This document shows, one piece after another, positions 34,010 to 42,676 of a stretch of DNA of 64,000 bases. This DNA comes from Sedimenticola_A sp040506425 (GTDB lineage: Bacteria > Pseudomonadota > Gammaproteobacteria > Chromatiales > Chromatiaceae): positions 2,356,001-2,420,000 of the forward strand of contig OZ245051.1 of the NCBI GenBank assembly GCA_965224515.1, read 5' to 3'. The first letter of the stretch is position 1. Each line of letters starts with the position of its first letter. Both the position numbers and the translations under genes were made by a program. Below the pieces are notes generated by a model. It made no database searches. It saw nothing but the letters and a program-made list of their open reading frames with translations, and was not told where the DNA came from.

Positions 34010-34369
34010 TTACTTGGCTGGTGCAGGTGCTGCAGGTGCTGGAGGTGCAACCGGGGCGCCATAGCCGTAAGGTGCGCCATAAGGTGCGCCGTAACCGCCA
34101 TAGGGCGCGCCGTAGCCGCCATAGGGGTAGCCGCCGTAGCCGCCATAGGGGTAGCCGTAGCCACGGCCGTAGCCGCTGCCATAACCGGAACCGCGGCCGC
34201 TGAAGTTCATGTTGAAGTCACCGGAGCCGTCACCCCAGCCATCGCCGAGACCATTCCAGGGACCACCGCCCCATGGGCCGCCGCCCCACCAGGCCTGAGC
34301 TGGCTGCATGGCGAATGCTGCTGCGCCTGCGATTGCGGCTGCACCGAAAATCTTGGTGAATTTTTTCAT
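34010..34369 (-). CDS. Sulfur globule envelope protein
   Basis: A 119-residue secreted structural protein. The signal peptide MKKFTKIFGAAAIAGAAAF ends at AQA (residue 26). The mature part is extremely rich in Gly, Tyr, Pro and Trp, with repeats of GGYG, PYGGYG and GAPYG, and ends in an Ala/Pro tail. These features match the sulfur globule proteins (Sgp) that coat periplasmic sulfur deposits in purple and other sulfur oxidisers. The ATG at 34369 (AGGAG upstream) is preferred over an in-frame ATG at 34393. A strong terminator follows, consistent with an abundant single-gene mRNA. Other Gly/Tyr-rich cell-wall proteins remain possible. Confidence 0.82.
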   Translation of the reverse strand: MKKFTKIFGAAAIAGAAAFAMQPAQAWWGGGPWGGGPWNGLGDGWGDGSGDFNMNFSGRGSGYGSGYGRGYGYPYGGYGGYPYGGYGAPYGGYGAPYGAPYGYGAPVAPPAPAAPAPAK

Positions 34370-34738
34370 CTGAATCTCCTTCAGTGTATCCATTATTAGT
34401 TAGAGTTTACGTTCCTGTACTGTGGCGATATACCAGCGCTTAGGGACGAAGTTATACTCTCCTTGCCTTAAGGAGTGTCTGCCAATATCCCATCACAGCC
34501 GCGACCGAATAATAAACAGAAATTCCCAGCGTGCTGATCGATTATGGATCACTATCTGGGATAGAGCAAAGAAAATTGCTTATTTCAATAGGATCTGAAA
34601 GGTATAATCCCCGAAGTCAGCTTCCCAGGCTGGGGCTGGATATCAGAAACGGAAGTCGTGATTCTCATTGAGACGAAGCCCTGTTTCTGGTACATTTTAC
34701 CCCCGTCCTGATAACCCCTTTCCGGAATCAAATATTCC
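34370..34738. other. Divergent intergenic region, sulfur globule gene / pyrG
   Basis: 369 bases without a credible gene, holding promoters in both directions. GTATAAC on the minus strand near 34452 may belong to the sulfur globule gene. The pyrG promoter is listed separately. Confidence 0.45.
34580..34608 (+). promoter_or_regulatory. Probable pyrG promoter
   Basis: A perfect TATAAT at 34603-34608 has a weak -35 (TTATTT at 34580-34585) 17 bases upstream. The leader to pyrG would be about 125 bases. Confidence 0.45.
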
Positions 34739-36388
34739 ATGACCAAATTCGTATTTATCACGGGCGGCGTTGTATCTTCCCTTGGAAAAGGCATTGCATC
34801 CGCCTCCCTTGCTGCGCTGCTCGAGGCCCGCGGCCTGAAAGTCACCATGATCAAGCTGGATCCCTACATCAACGTGGATCCCGGCACCATGAGTCCTTTT
34901 CAACACGGTGAAGTCTACGTCACCGATGATGGTGCAGAGACCGACCTGGATCTGGGTCACTACGAACGTTATATCCGCGCCACCATGGGGCGGAACAATA
35001 ACTTCACCACCGGCCAGATCTACGAGAACGTGATCCGAAAGGAGCGCCGGGGTGACTACCTGGGTGGCACCGTACAGGTTATTCCCCACATCACCAATGA
35101 AATTAAGGACAGTGTCCGCCTGGGAGCAGGTGATGCGGATGTGGCGTTGATCGAAATCGGCGGCACCGTGGGTGATATCGAGTCCCTGCCGTTTCTTGAG
35201 GCGATTCGCCAGATGGGGGTTGAGCTTGGACATCAGAATGCGCTGTTCATGCATCTGACCCTGGTCCCCTATATACCGACCTCAGGTGAAATTAAAACCA
35301 AGCCGACCCAGCACTCCGTGAAAGAGCTGCGCTCCATCGGTATCCAGCCGGATGTTCTGCTGTGCCGTTCAGAGAAGCCGCTGCCGGATGGCGAGCGCAA
35401 GAAAATTGCTCTCTTCACCAATGTTTCAGAGAAAGCGGTGATTTCAGCGGTGGATGCGGACAACATTTACCGAATTCCGCTGCTGCTGCATGAACAGTAT
35501 CTGGACGAAATCGTTGTCGAGCAGCTGGGGCTCAATGTGCCTGCCGCAGATCTCTCTGAGTGGCATGCCGTGCTTGATGGCCTGGAGAATGTCGACGGCT
35601 CTGTGACCATCGCCATGGTTGGGAAATACATGCACCTGACAGAGGCGTACAAGTCCCTGTCCGAATCACTGATCCATGCCGGCATTCATACCCGTACACG
35701 GGTGAAGATCGAGTACGTGGATTCTGAGCGCATCGAGGAGGAGGGGATCGACTGTCTTGAAAAGATGGACGCCATTCTCGTGCCTGGGGGATTCGGTGAG
35801 CGTGGCGTGGAGGGTAAGATTGCCACCGTGCGCTATGCCCGTGAAAACAATATCCCTTACCTGGGTATCTGTCTCGGCATGCAGGTGGCGGTAATTGAAT
35901 ACGCTCGAAATGTGGCCGGACTGGACGGAGCTCAAAGTACCGAGTTCAACCGTGAAACACCCCATCCGGTGATTGCACTGATTACCGAATGGCTCAATGC
36001 TGACGGCAACCTTGAAATCCGTACAGAGGATTCCGATCTCGGCGGCACCATGCGCCTGGGTGGCCAGGAGTGCAGGCTTGAAGATGGAAGCCTGGTCAGG
36101 GATATGTACGACACAGAGACCATCGTCGAACGCCATCGCCACCGCTTCGAGTTCAACAACCAGTATCTGGATAGGCTGAACGACGCGGGCCTGCGCTTTG
36201 CTGGCCGCTCCATTGATGGCAAGCTGGTGGAGATAGTCGAGGTGCCAGAGCACCCCTGGTTTGTCGCCTGCCAGTTCCATCCTGAGTTTACATCCACACC
36301 CCGTGACGGGCATCCGCTGTTCTCCGGCTTCGTGCGTGCAGCCCGGGCCCACCAGCGTAATCACAATCGTGCGGTAAGTGCATCATGA
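34739..36388 (+). CDS. pyrG: CTP synthase
   Basis: Makes CTP from UTP, ATP and glutamine. The 549-residue protein has the N-terminal amidoligase domain (FITGGVVSSLGKGI, the P-loop-like start) and SDP of the nucleotide site (KLDPYINVDPGTMSPFQHGEV). The C-terminal class I glutamine amidotransferase carries the nucleophile cysteine in GICLGMQ and the His-Glu pair in QFHPEF. It is the first gene of pyrG-kdsA-eno-ftsB-ispD and overlaps kdsA by 4 bases. Confidence 0.97.
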   Translation: MTKFVFITGGVVSSLGKGIASASLAALLEARGLKVTMIKLDPYINVDPGTMSPFQHGEVYVTDDGAETDLDLGHYERYIRATMGRNNNFTTGQIYENVIRKERRGDYLGGTVQVIPHITNEIKDSVRLGAGDADVALIEIGGTVGDIESLPFLEAIRQMGVELGHQNALFMHLTLVPYIPTSGEIKTKPTQHSVKELRSIGIQPDVLLCRSEKPLPDGERKKIALFTNVSEKAVISAVDADNIYRIPLLLHEQYLDEIVVEQLGLNVPAADLSEWHAVLDGLENVDGSVTIAMVGKYMHLTEAYKSLSESLIHAGIHTRTRVKIEYVDSERIEEEGIDCLEKMDAILVPGGFGERGVEGKIATVRYARENNIPYLGICLGMQVAVIEYARNVAGLDGAQSTEFNRETPHPVIALITEWLNADGNLEIRTEDSDLGGTMRLGGQECRLEDGSLVRDMYDTETIVERHRHRFEFNNQYLDRLNDAGLRFAGRSIDGKLVEIVEVPEHPWFVACQFHPEFTSTPRDGHPLFSGFVRAARAHQRNHNRAVSAS

Positions 36389-37218
36389 AGCTGTGTGGAT
36401 TCGAAGCAGGGCTGGATCAGCCCCTGTTCCTCATTGCCGGCACCTGCGTGATCGAGAGTGAGCAGTTGGCCCTGGATACTGCGGGCATGCTCAAAGAGCT
36501 GACCGGCAGACTTGGCGTGCCATTTATCTACAAGTCCTCTTTCGACAAGGCCAACCGTTCATCCGGCGACAGCTACCGTGGGCCAGGCATGGAAGAGGGA
36601 CTGGCTATCCTTGAGAAAGTGCGCAAACAGGTCGATGTGCCGGTGTTGACCGATGTACATGAAGATACCCCGCTGGACGAAGTGGCCTCGGTTGTCGACG
36701 TGCTGCAAACCCCGGCTTTTCTATGTCGCCAGACAAATTTCATCCAGGCCGTTGCCCGCACAGGCAAGCCTGTGAACCTGAAAAAAGGGCAGTTTCTTGC
36801 GCCCTGGGATATGCGTAATGTAGTGGATAAGGCGCGCAGCGTTGGAAATGACCAGATCATGGTCTGCGAACGTGGCGCCTCTTTTGGCTACAATAACCTT
36901 GTTTCCGACATGCGCTCGCTGGCGGTTATGCGGGAAACCGGTGCGCCGGTGGTCTACGACGCCACCCACTCGGTACAACTGCCCGGTGGTCAGGGGAATG
37001 TATCCGGCGGCCAGCGGGAATTTGTGCCCGTGCTGGCCCGCGCCGCGGTTGCCGCGGGAATATCCGGTCTCTTCATGGAGACCCACCCTGATCCCGAGAA
37101 GGCCCTCAGTGATGGGCCCAACTCGTGGCCCCTGGGGCGGATGGGTGAATTGCTGGAAACACTTATGGTGCTCGATCAGGCAGTAAAAGCAGGTAATCTG
37201 GCTGAAACCTCGCTCTGA
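36385..37218 (+). CDS. kdsA: 3-deoxy-8-phosphooctulonate synthase (KDO-8-phosphate synthase)
   Basis: Condenses arabinose-5-phosphate and phosphoenolpyruvate to KDO-8-phosphate for lipopolysaccharide. The 277-residue TIM-barrel protein has the family motifs IAGTCVIESE, YKSSFDKANRSS, GKPVNLKKGQFLAPWDM and FMETHPDPEKALSDGPN. It overlaps pyrG by 4 bases and lies 48 bases before eno, the standard order. Confidence 0.96.
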   Translation: MKLCGFEAGLDQPLFLIAGTCVIESEQLALDTAGMLKELTGRLGVPFIYKSSFDKANRSSGDSYRGPGMEEGLAILEKVRKQVDVPVLTDVHEDTPLDEVASVVDVLQTPAFLCRQTNFIQAVARTGKPVNLKKGQFLAPWDMRNVVDKARSVGNDQIMVCERGASFGYNNLVSDMRSLAVMRETGAPVVYDATHSVQLPGGQGNVSGGQREFVPVLARAAVAAGISGLFMETHPDPEKALSDGPNSWPLGRMGELLETLMVLDQAVKAGNLAETSL

Positions 37219-37266
37219 TACGATCATCTGAAGAATTCATAAACTTTGTAAAACTACGGAGCAGAA

Positions 37267-38544
37267 ATGTCCGAAATCGTTGATATTCGCGGCCGCGAGA
37301 TACTTGACTCACGCGGCAACCCAACAGTAGAGGCCGACGTCATCACCGCAGATGGTGCCATAGGCCGGGCAGTTGCCCCTTCAGGCGCTTCCACAGGTTC
37401 CAGGGAGGCCCTGGAATTGCGTGATGGCGACAAGGGACGCTACCTGGGTAAGGGTGTGTTGAAGGCCGTTGAGAACATCCGTGGTGAGATCAAGGGTGCG
37501 GTTACCGGTATGGATGTGGCTGACCAGGCTGCCCTGGACCGCAAGATGATTGATCTCGACGGTACTGAGAACAAAGAGCGCATGGGTGCCAACGCCCTGC
37601 TGGCCGTCTCCCTGGCCGCGGCCCATGCCGCCGCCCAGGAGAGAGCGATGCCGCTCTACCGCTCACTCTCATCCGGTCCATACAGGATGCCGGTGCCGAT
37701 GATGAACATCATCAACGGTGGTGCCCACGCAGACAACAGCGTGGATTTCCAGGAGTACATGATTCTTCCCGTTGGTGCCACCTCCATACGTGAGGCGGTG
37801 CGCTACGGTGCCGAGGTCTTTCACTCCCTGAAGAGTGTGCTCAAGGGAATGGGGCTTAATACTGCTGTGGGTGACGAGGGTGGTTTTGCCCCCGACCTGC
37901 CCTCCAACGTGGCGGCTGTTGAGGTGATTCTGCAGGCAATTGAGCAGGCGGGTTTCAAGGCCGGCGAAGATGTCTATCTCGGCCTGGATGTTGCCAGCTC
38001 TGAGTTCTACAAGGATGGCGCCTACGACCTGGAGTCTGAAGGGCGCAAGATGGATGCGGCACAGTTCTCTGACTACCTGACCAGCATGGTCGACCAGTTC
38101 CCCATCATCACCGTCGAGGATGGTATGGATGAGGGCGACTGGGAGGGGTGGAGACTGCTCACAGACAAGCTTGGTGACCGTATTCAGCTGGTGGGTGATG
38201 ACCTGTTTGTGACCAACACCAAGATTCTGGCCCGCGGTATCGAAGAGAAGATCGCCAACTCCATCCTGATCAAGTTCAACCAGATCGGTACCCTCACCGA
38301 GACCATGGAAGCGATCAACATGGCTCACGAGGCGGGTTACACTGCGGTGGTTTCCCACCGTTCAGGTGAGACGGAAGATACGACCATTGCCGACCTGGTG
38401 GTCGCGGCCAATACCGGTCAGATCAAAACCGGTTCACTGAGTCGCTCAGACCGGGTAGCGAAATACAACCAGCTGATGCGTATTGAAGACCAGCTCGGCG
38501 ACGAGGTGACCTACGCAGGCAGGGGTGCCTTCACGGGGCTCTGA
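37267..38544 (+). CDS. eno: Enolase
   Basis: Converts 2-phosphoglycerate to phosphoenolpyruvate; in many bacteria it also joins the RNA degradosome. The 425-residue protein has the N-terminal signature REILDSRGNPTVEADV and the metal and substrate residues in GDEGGFAP. The catalytic lysine region is LIKFNQIGTLTET, and the family signature SHRSGETEDTTIADL is present. A terminator-like hairpin follows. Confidence 0.97.
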   Translation: MSEIVDIRGREILDSRGNPTVEADVITADGAIGRAVAPSGASTGSREALELRDGDKGRYLGKGVLKAVENIRGEIKGAVTGMDVADQAALDRKMIDLDGTENKERMGANALLAVSLAAAHAAAQERAMPLYRSLSSGPYRMPVPMMNIINGGAHADNSVDFQEYMILPVGATSIREAVRYGAEVFHSLKSVLKGMGLNTAVGDEGGFAPDLPSNVAAVEVILQAIEQAGFKAGEDVYLGLDVASSEFYKDGAYDLESEGRKMDAAQFSDYLTSMVDQFPIITVEDGMDEGDWEGWRLLTDKLGDRIQLVGDDLFVTNTKILARGIEEKIANSILIKFNQIGTLTETMEAINMAHEAGYTAVVSHRSGETEDTTIADLVVAANTGQIKTGSLSRSDRVAKYNQLMRIEDQLGDEVTYAGRGAFTGL

Positions 38545-38588
38545 ACCGTTGCTGACTGAATGGCATTAAGTGCTGTTCAATGTCTACA

Positions 38589-38640
38589 GGGGCGTGCGGA
38601 TGAGGGAGTGAAAACCCTTTCCAAGCGCCCCGAATTTTTT
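38589..38640 (+). terminator. Terminator after eno
   Basis: GGGGCG pairs with CGCCCC around inner pairs (GGA/TCC and AGGG/CCCT) and is followed by AATTTTTT. Confidence 0.65.
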
Positions 38641-38714
38641 ATCCGCCCCAACCGGGGTGATCTGTTTCAGGCCAGCGGGCTGCGGTTCGGCAGGCATGCT
38701 TTAGCAAGTTATTT

Positions 38715-39005
38715 ATGCGCATACTGATCGGCATATTGATAATCATACTGATTGTCCTCCAATACCGGCTCTGGGTCGGAGAGGGGAGTCTTGCCGAGGT
38801 ATATGGTCTAAAACGCGAGATAGCGAAACAGAAGGCTGAACTCAAACAGCTCAAACAGAGAAACCAGGCGCTGCAGGCTGAAGTTGGCGATCTCAAGCAG
38901 GGACTGGAAGCGATCGAAGAGCGCGCCAGAAGCGAGCTGGGCATGATTCGTGACGGCGAGGTCTTTTACCAGATGGTTGAACCGGAAAAGGGGAAGGCCG
39001 AATGA
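38715..39005 (+). CDS. ftsB: Cell division protein FtsB
   Basis: A 96-residue bitopic membrane protein of the divisome that pairs with FtsL and FtsQ and helps activate FtsWI. It has one membrane helix (residues 2-20, RILIGILIIILIVLQYRLWVG region), then a coiled coil (about 28-70, AKQKAELKQLKQRNQALQ) and a short acidic tail with GMIRDGEVFYQMV. It overlaps ispD by 4 bases, as usual in gammaproteobacteria. Confidence 0.92.
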   Translation: MRILIGILIIILIVLQYRLWVGEGSLAEVYGLKREIAKQKAELKQLKQRNQALQAEVGDLKQGLEAIEERARSELGMIRDGEVFYQMVEPEKGKAE

Positions 39006-39709
39006 CCGGCTCTGCGCGCTACTGGGCCGTGGTGCCTGCCGCCGGTGTAGGTCGCCGGATGGGTGGATCAGTACCAAAGCAGTATCTGGAACTCTGCGGT
39101 CGCAAGGTTATCGAACACACCCTGGAGCGCCTCGCCAGTCATCCCAGGATAGAGGGGGTGGCGGTAGCGGTTTCCGCAGAGGATGAGTGGTGGCCGGATA
39201 CCGCGTTTGCCGATCACGCTTCGGTTTACAAGGTTGCTGGAGGAGCGGAGCGCTGCCACTCTGTTCTAAACGCACTGCAGGTCCTGGAGGATCTGGCCGC
39301 CCCGGATGATTGGGTTCTGGTGCATGATGCGGCCCGCCCCTGTCTGCGCCGGGAGGATATCGATCACCTCATTCACTCCCTGTCGGCTGACGTGACAGGC
39401 GGACTGCTGGCAATTCCTGTGCACGATACGGTTAAACGCTCGGTTGAGGCTGGCAGGGTGACTGAGACTGTTCCCCGGGATCATCTTTGGCGCGCCTACA
39501 CGCCACAGATGTTTCGGCTCCGTGCACTGCGGCTGGCGTTGGAAACAGCCCTGGAAAAAGGCTGGCTGGTGACCGATGAGTCCTCGGCCATGGAGCTGCA
39601 GGGGTTCAAGCCGCTGCTGGTGGAGGGGCACAGCGACAACATCAAGATCACCCGCCCTGAAGACTTGGCCCTGGCAGCTTTCTATCTGTCACAACAGGCC
39701 CTGACATGA
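39002..39709 (+). CDS. ispD: 2-C-methyl-D-erythritol 4-phosphate cytidylyltransferase
   Basis: Third step of the MEP isoprenoid pathway: adds CMP to methylerythritol phosphate. The 235-residue protein has the nucleotide-binding glycine-rich loop PAAGVGRRMGGSVPKQY, the VHDAARPC motif and TDESSAMEL near the C-terminus. In most relatives ispF follows directly; here a DsrC-like gene on the other strand separates them. Confidence 0.95.
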   Translation: MTGSARYWAVVPAAGVGRRMGGSVPKQYLELCGRKVIEHTLERLASHPRIEGVAVAVSAEDEWWPDTAFADHASVYKVAGGAERCHSVLNALQVLEDLAAPDDWVLVHDAARPCLRREDIDHLIHSLSADVTGGLLAIPVHDTVKRSVEAGRVTETVPRDHLWRAYTPQMFRLRALRLALETALEKGWLVTDESSAMELQGFKPLLVEGHSDNIKITRPEDLALAAFYLSQQALT

Positions 39710-39710
39710 C

Positions 39711-39744
39711 ACACTCCCCAGAGCTCTCAGGCTCTGGGGAGTGT
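39711..39744. terminator. Long perfect hairpin between ispD and the DsrC-like gene
   Basis: A 14-bp perfect stem (ACACTCCCCAGAGC / GCTCTGGGGAGTGT) with a 6-base loop sits between convergent genes. No T run follows on either side, so it may block read-through without being a classic terminator. Confidence 0.6.
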
Positions 39745-39761
39745 CCAGTGGCAAGCGCTCT

Positions 39762-40106
39762 CTAGTGGACGCTTCCGAAAGAGAGGTCTAGGGAGTAGGC
39801 CGGCAGGGGGATGCCCGCTATCTTGCAGGCCTGTACCACGGGGCCTCGCGGAAACAGGGTATACAGGTAGCGTTTTCCACCTTCACGTTTGAAATTGGCA
39901 GTCATCGCTTTAAGCATTAAACGTGCACTGCAAGAGGTGCCGTTTGCTTCGCAGTGTCCGCGTACGAATTTGATTACATCCCAGTGGGCGGGAGTAAGGT
40001 CGATCTCTTCCTCTGCAGCGAGCTGGCTGGCCAGTTCTTCGGTCCACTCGTGAAAGCTCTCGGGGACGTTGCTGGTCTCGGTAGCCATCGGGTCAGGTAT
40101 CGGCAT
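39762..40106 (-). CDS. DsrC/TusE-family protein lacking the C-terminal penultimate cysteine
   Basis: A 114-residue DsrC/TusE/DsvC-fold protein. Family segments are clear: WTEELASQLAAEEEIDLTPAHWDVIKFVR and KRYLYTLFPRGPVVQACKIAGIP. In DsrC two C-terminal cysteines carry sulfur as a trisulfide; in TusE only the penultimate cysteine remains. Here the upstream one is kept (Cys94 in QACKIAG) but the arm continues PLPAYSLDLSFGSVH without the terminal cysteine. Normal sulfur relay is therefore unlikely, and a regulatory or binding role is possible. AAGGAG precedes the start. It is a single-gene unit inserted between ispD and ispF. Confidence 0.85.
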   Translation of the reverse strand: MPIPDPMATETSNVPESFHEWTEELASQLAAEEEIDLTPAHWDVIKFVRGHCEANGTSCSARLMLKAMTANFKREGGKRYLYTLFPRGPVVQACKIAGIPLPAYSLDLSFGSVH

Positions 40107-40322
40107 GGTCCATTCTCCTTTGGGGGGTAGTTAGGCATCCCTTCTGTGATGGGATTGCCAGTGACAAAAACCGTCTACCTGAAAGTAGACCAATCTGTAG
40201 AATATAACAGACTAAAATAGTAGGGTATTTATCGATTTTCACCTAACCAAATGAAAATGAAGAAGAAAAAAAACTAAAAAAAGTGTAATTTAAGTGCTGA
40301 AAATGAAGGCTACGGAGCTGTT

Positions 40323-40799
40323 ATGCGAATAGGGCAGGGATATGATGCCCATCGGTTCGGGGGGGAAGGCCCCCTTGTTATCGGTGGGGTGCAGATTGAT
40401 CACGAAACCGGGCTGATTGCCCATTCCGACGGGGATGTGCTTGTTCACGCCCTGTGCGATGCCCTGCTGGGCGCTGCCGGGCTGGGTGATATAGGTCGTC
40501 ACTTCCCCGATAGTGATACCGCTTACGAAAACATAGACAGCCGGTTGCTGCTGCGCCAGGTTGTGGAGCAGCTTGAAAATACCGGCATGAGCGTTGGTAA
40601 TGTGGATATCACCCTGGTGGCCCAGGCCCCGAAGATGGCAAGCCATATTCCCGGTATGCAGCAGAACCTGGCTGCAGATCTCAAAGTGGATGCCTCACGG
40701 GTGAATGTCAAGGCGACCACTACCGAGGGTATGGGCTTTGCCGGGCGCAGGGAGGGCATCGCCTGCTATGCTGTCACCCTGCTCAACGAGACAGAATGA
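40323..40799 (+). CDS. ispF: 2-C-methyl-D-erythritol 2,4-cyclodiphosphate synthase
   Basis: Fifth step of the MEP isoprenoid pathway: forms the cyclic diphosphate with loss of CMP. The 158-residue protein has the zinc and substrate motifs RIGQGYDAHRF (Asp8, His10), HSDGDVLVHALCDALLGAAGLGDIG with its zinc-ligand histidine, and TTTEGMGFAGRREGI. It is followed closely by truD, the normal order. Confidence 0.96.
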   Translation: MRIGQGYDAHRFGGEGPLVIGGVQIDHETGLIAHSDGDVLVHALCDALLGAAGLGDIGRHFPDSDTAYENIDSRLLLRQVVEQLENTGMSVGNVDITLVAQAPKMASHIPGMQQNLAADLKVDASRVNVKATTTEGMGFAGRREGIACYAVTLLNETE

Positions 40800-40842
40800 T
40801 CCTGTTCTGAACTCCCCTTTTTTTATCACCGAGAGTCAGCCC

Positions 40843-41886
40843 TTGTCAGATCATTCAGAACTTGAACTTCCCTATGCCTACCAGGGCCCCCTGGGCCGTG
40901 GTGTCATACGTACCGAACCTGAAGATTTCAGGGTGGTGGAGTTGCCTGTCACAGAGCCTGATGGGGAAGGTGAACACTGTCTGCTGGAGATAGAGAAGTG
41001 CAACACCAATACCGACTGGGTGGCGCGCCTGCTGGCTGAACATGCCGGGGTGCAACTCCGGGATGTGAGCTACGCCGGCATGAAAGACCGTCACGCGGTG
41101 ACACGCCAGTGGTTTTCCGTCCACCTGCCGGGGAAGCCTGATCCGGATTGGCAGGCCTTGAACTCTCCGGAACTGAAGGTTCTGCAGGTTGGACGCCATG
41201 GCAGAAAACTGCGCACCGGGGCTTTGAAGGGGAACCGGTTTACCATCAGGGTGCGCGATTTCAACGGCTCATCAGAACTTCTCGAAGAGCGGATGGAGGC
41301 GATTCGACAGCAGGGTATGCCCAATTTTTTCGGTCCCCAGCGGTTTGGCCACCAGGGCCGGAACCTGGATATGGCCAGGGCTCTATTTGCCGGTAAGCTC
41401 AAGCGGTTGACCAGAAACAAACGGGGCATCTATCTCTCGGCTGCGAGATCATATCTGTTCAATACGGTGCTGTCGCGCCGGGTTGCCGATGGCAGCTGGA
41501 ACAAGCTTCTTGACGGCGAGCGTTTCCTCCTTGCCGGCAGCCGCAGCAGTTTTCTGGCCGACGAGATCGATTCGGAATTGACCGGGCGATACCTGGAGCA
41601 TGATATTCATAACTCCGGCCCACTATGGGGAAAAGGTGAAGTCGGTGTCAGTGGTGATGTGGCCCGACTGGAGTCAGAAGTCCTCGAGGGGTTTAACGAG
41701 GAGAAAGAGGGCCTGGAACGCTTGGGGCTGAAGATGGAGCGTCGTGCACTCAGAGCCCTGGCCGGTGACCTGGAGTGGTCCCTGGAAGGCGATACCCTTG
41801 AACTCTCGTTCTCCCTTCCGAAAGGCAGTTTTGCGACCGTGCTGCTGCGTGAATGTGTCGATTTCAGGGAGGCTGATCGAGGCTAG
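40843..41886 (+). CDS. truD: tRNA pseudouridine(13) synthase TruD
   Basis: Makes pseudouridine 13 in tRNA-Glu. The catalytic aspartate is Asp82 in YAGMKDRHAVTRQW, close to Asp80 of E. coli. Other family motifs are FFGPQRFGHQGRNL and RSYLFNTVLSRR. The open frame reaches 40705, but that part overlaps ispF. TTG 40843 (SDHSELELPYAYQGP, GAGAG 7 bases upstream) gives 347 residues, the normal size, so I use it; the start codon is unusual and not certain. Confidence 0.9.
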   Translation: MSDHSELELPYAYQGPLGRGVIRTEPEDFRVVELPVTEPDGEGEHCLLEIEKCNTNTDWVARLLAEHAGVQLRDVSYAGMKDRHAVTRQWFSVHLPGKPDPDWQALNSPELKVLQVGRHGRKLRTGALKGNRFTIRVRDFNGSSELLEERMEAIRQQGMPNFFGPQRFGHQGRNLDMARALFAGKLKRLTRNKRGIYLSAARSYLFNTVLSRRVADGSWNKLLDGERFLLAGSRSSFLADEIDSELTGRYLEHDIHNSGPLWGKGEVGVSGDVARLESEVLEGFNEEKEGLERLGLKMERRALRALAGDLEWSLEGDTLELSFSLPKGSFATVLLRECVDFREADRG

Positions 41887-41923
41887 TTTTAGAAAAAGCC
41901 TGGAGAGTTATCCTCATCTCCCG

Positions 41924-42493
41924 CTAGCGGCGTTTTCTGCCCGGGCGCCGATCGGCGCCGTGCTTGCGCGACAATAGTACATAGGCGGCGCCGGTTCCGC
42001 CGTCAAAGCGGGGTGCCGAGCAGAAGGCGAGCACCTCTTCTCGTTGACGCAGCCACTGGTTGGTCTTCTGTTTCAGAATGGGTTGTTGCCCCTCTGAACC
42101 GATTCCCTTGCCGTGGATAATGCGTACAACCCGCATGCCGTGACGCAGGGCATGAACGAGAAAACCGGCCAGTTCATGGCGCGCCTCCACCACTCTCAAC
42201 CCGTGAAGGTCCAGGGTGTCATCGGGCACCAGGTACCCCCGGCGCAGGTCCTGGAAAAGGCGATGCTGAACACCCGGGCGCATGAACTCCAGCTCTTCAC
42301 CCGTCTCAATGGCGAGGTCAACAAAACCCTCTTCAACCTCGTCTCCCTCCACAGCGGGGTTTGGGGGCAGGGGGAAGGGCTTGTGCCTCTTCTTGAACGG
42401 GTCTGCCTTATCGTGGCGGTGAGGTACAGCCCCATCCATCTCTTTGAGAAAGATGTCTGTATCATCATCAGGCTGTTTGTCGTCTGTACCCAT
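41924..42493 (-). CDS. Smr domain protein (SmrA/SmrB-like)
   Basis: A 189-residue protein with a charged, disordered N-terminal half and a C-terminal Smr domain. The motifs LDLHGLRV and RIIHGKG are typical of the nuclease-like MutS2/SmrB fold. SmrB proteins cleave mRNA at collided ribosomes in E. coli, and other Smr proteins nick DNA. The C-terminus ends with a basic tail (RRPGRKRR) that could bind nucleic acid. It is convergent with truD and divergent from surE. Confidence 0.85.
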   Translation of the reverse strand: MGTDDKQPDDDTDIFLKEMDGAVPHRHDKADPFKKRHKPFPLPPNPAVEGDEVEEGFVDLAIETGEELEFMRPGVQHRLFQDLRRGYLVPDDTLDLHGLRVVEARHELAGFLVHALRHGMRVVRIIHGKGIGSEGQQPILKQKTNQWLRQREEVLAFCSAPRFDGGTGAAYVLLSRKHGADRRPGRKRR

Positions 42494-42676
42494 TTATCTG
42501 CCGGTTATCTGTATTACAGTTCGGGGCATTATATTCAAGATGGCCGACTCTCACTAATTCCTGATTCAGTGGATGAATCAGTGAACTGGGCCGAGGTTAA
42601 TTCAGGTAATGGGAGTGTGTTAAGGGGCCTGTTTCCAGTATGATTCGTCATTTGGCAGATGTTAAAGCCGAAAGGC

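Noticed and set aside
34080..34170. Direct repeats read as a CRISPR-like or tandem array
   Set aside because: They are codon-level repeats encoding Gly/Tyr/Pro motifs of the sulfur globule protein, without spacers.
40705..40842. N-terminal extension of truD
   Set aside because: It overlaps the end of ispF and adds residues absent from TruD; TTG 40843 gives the normal protein length.
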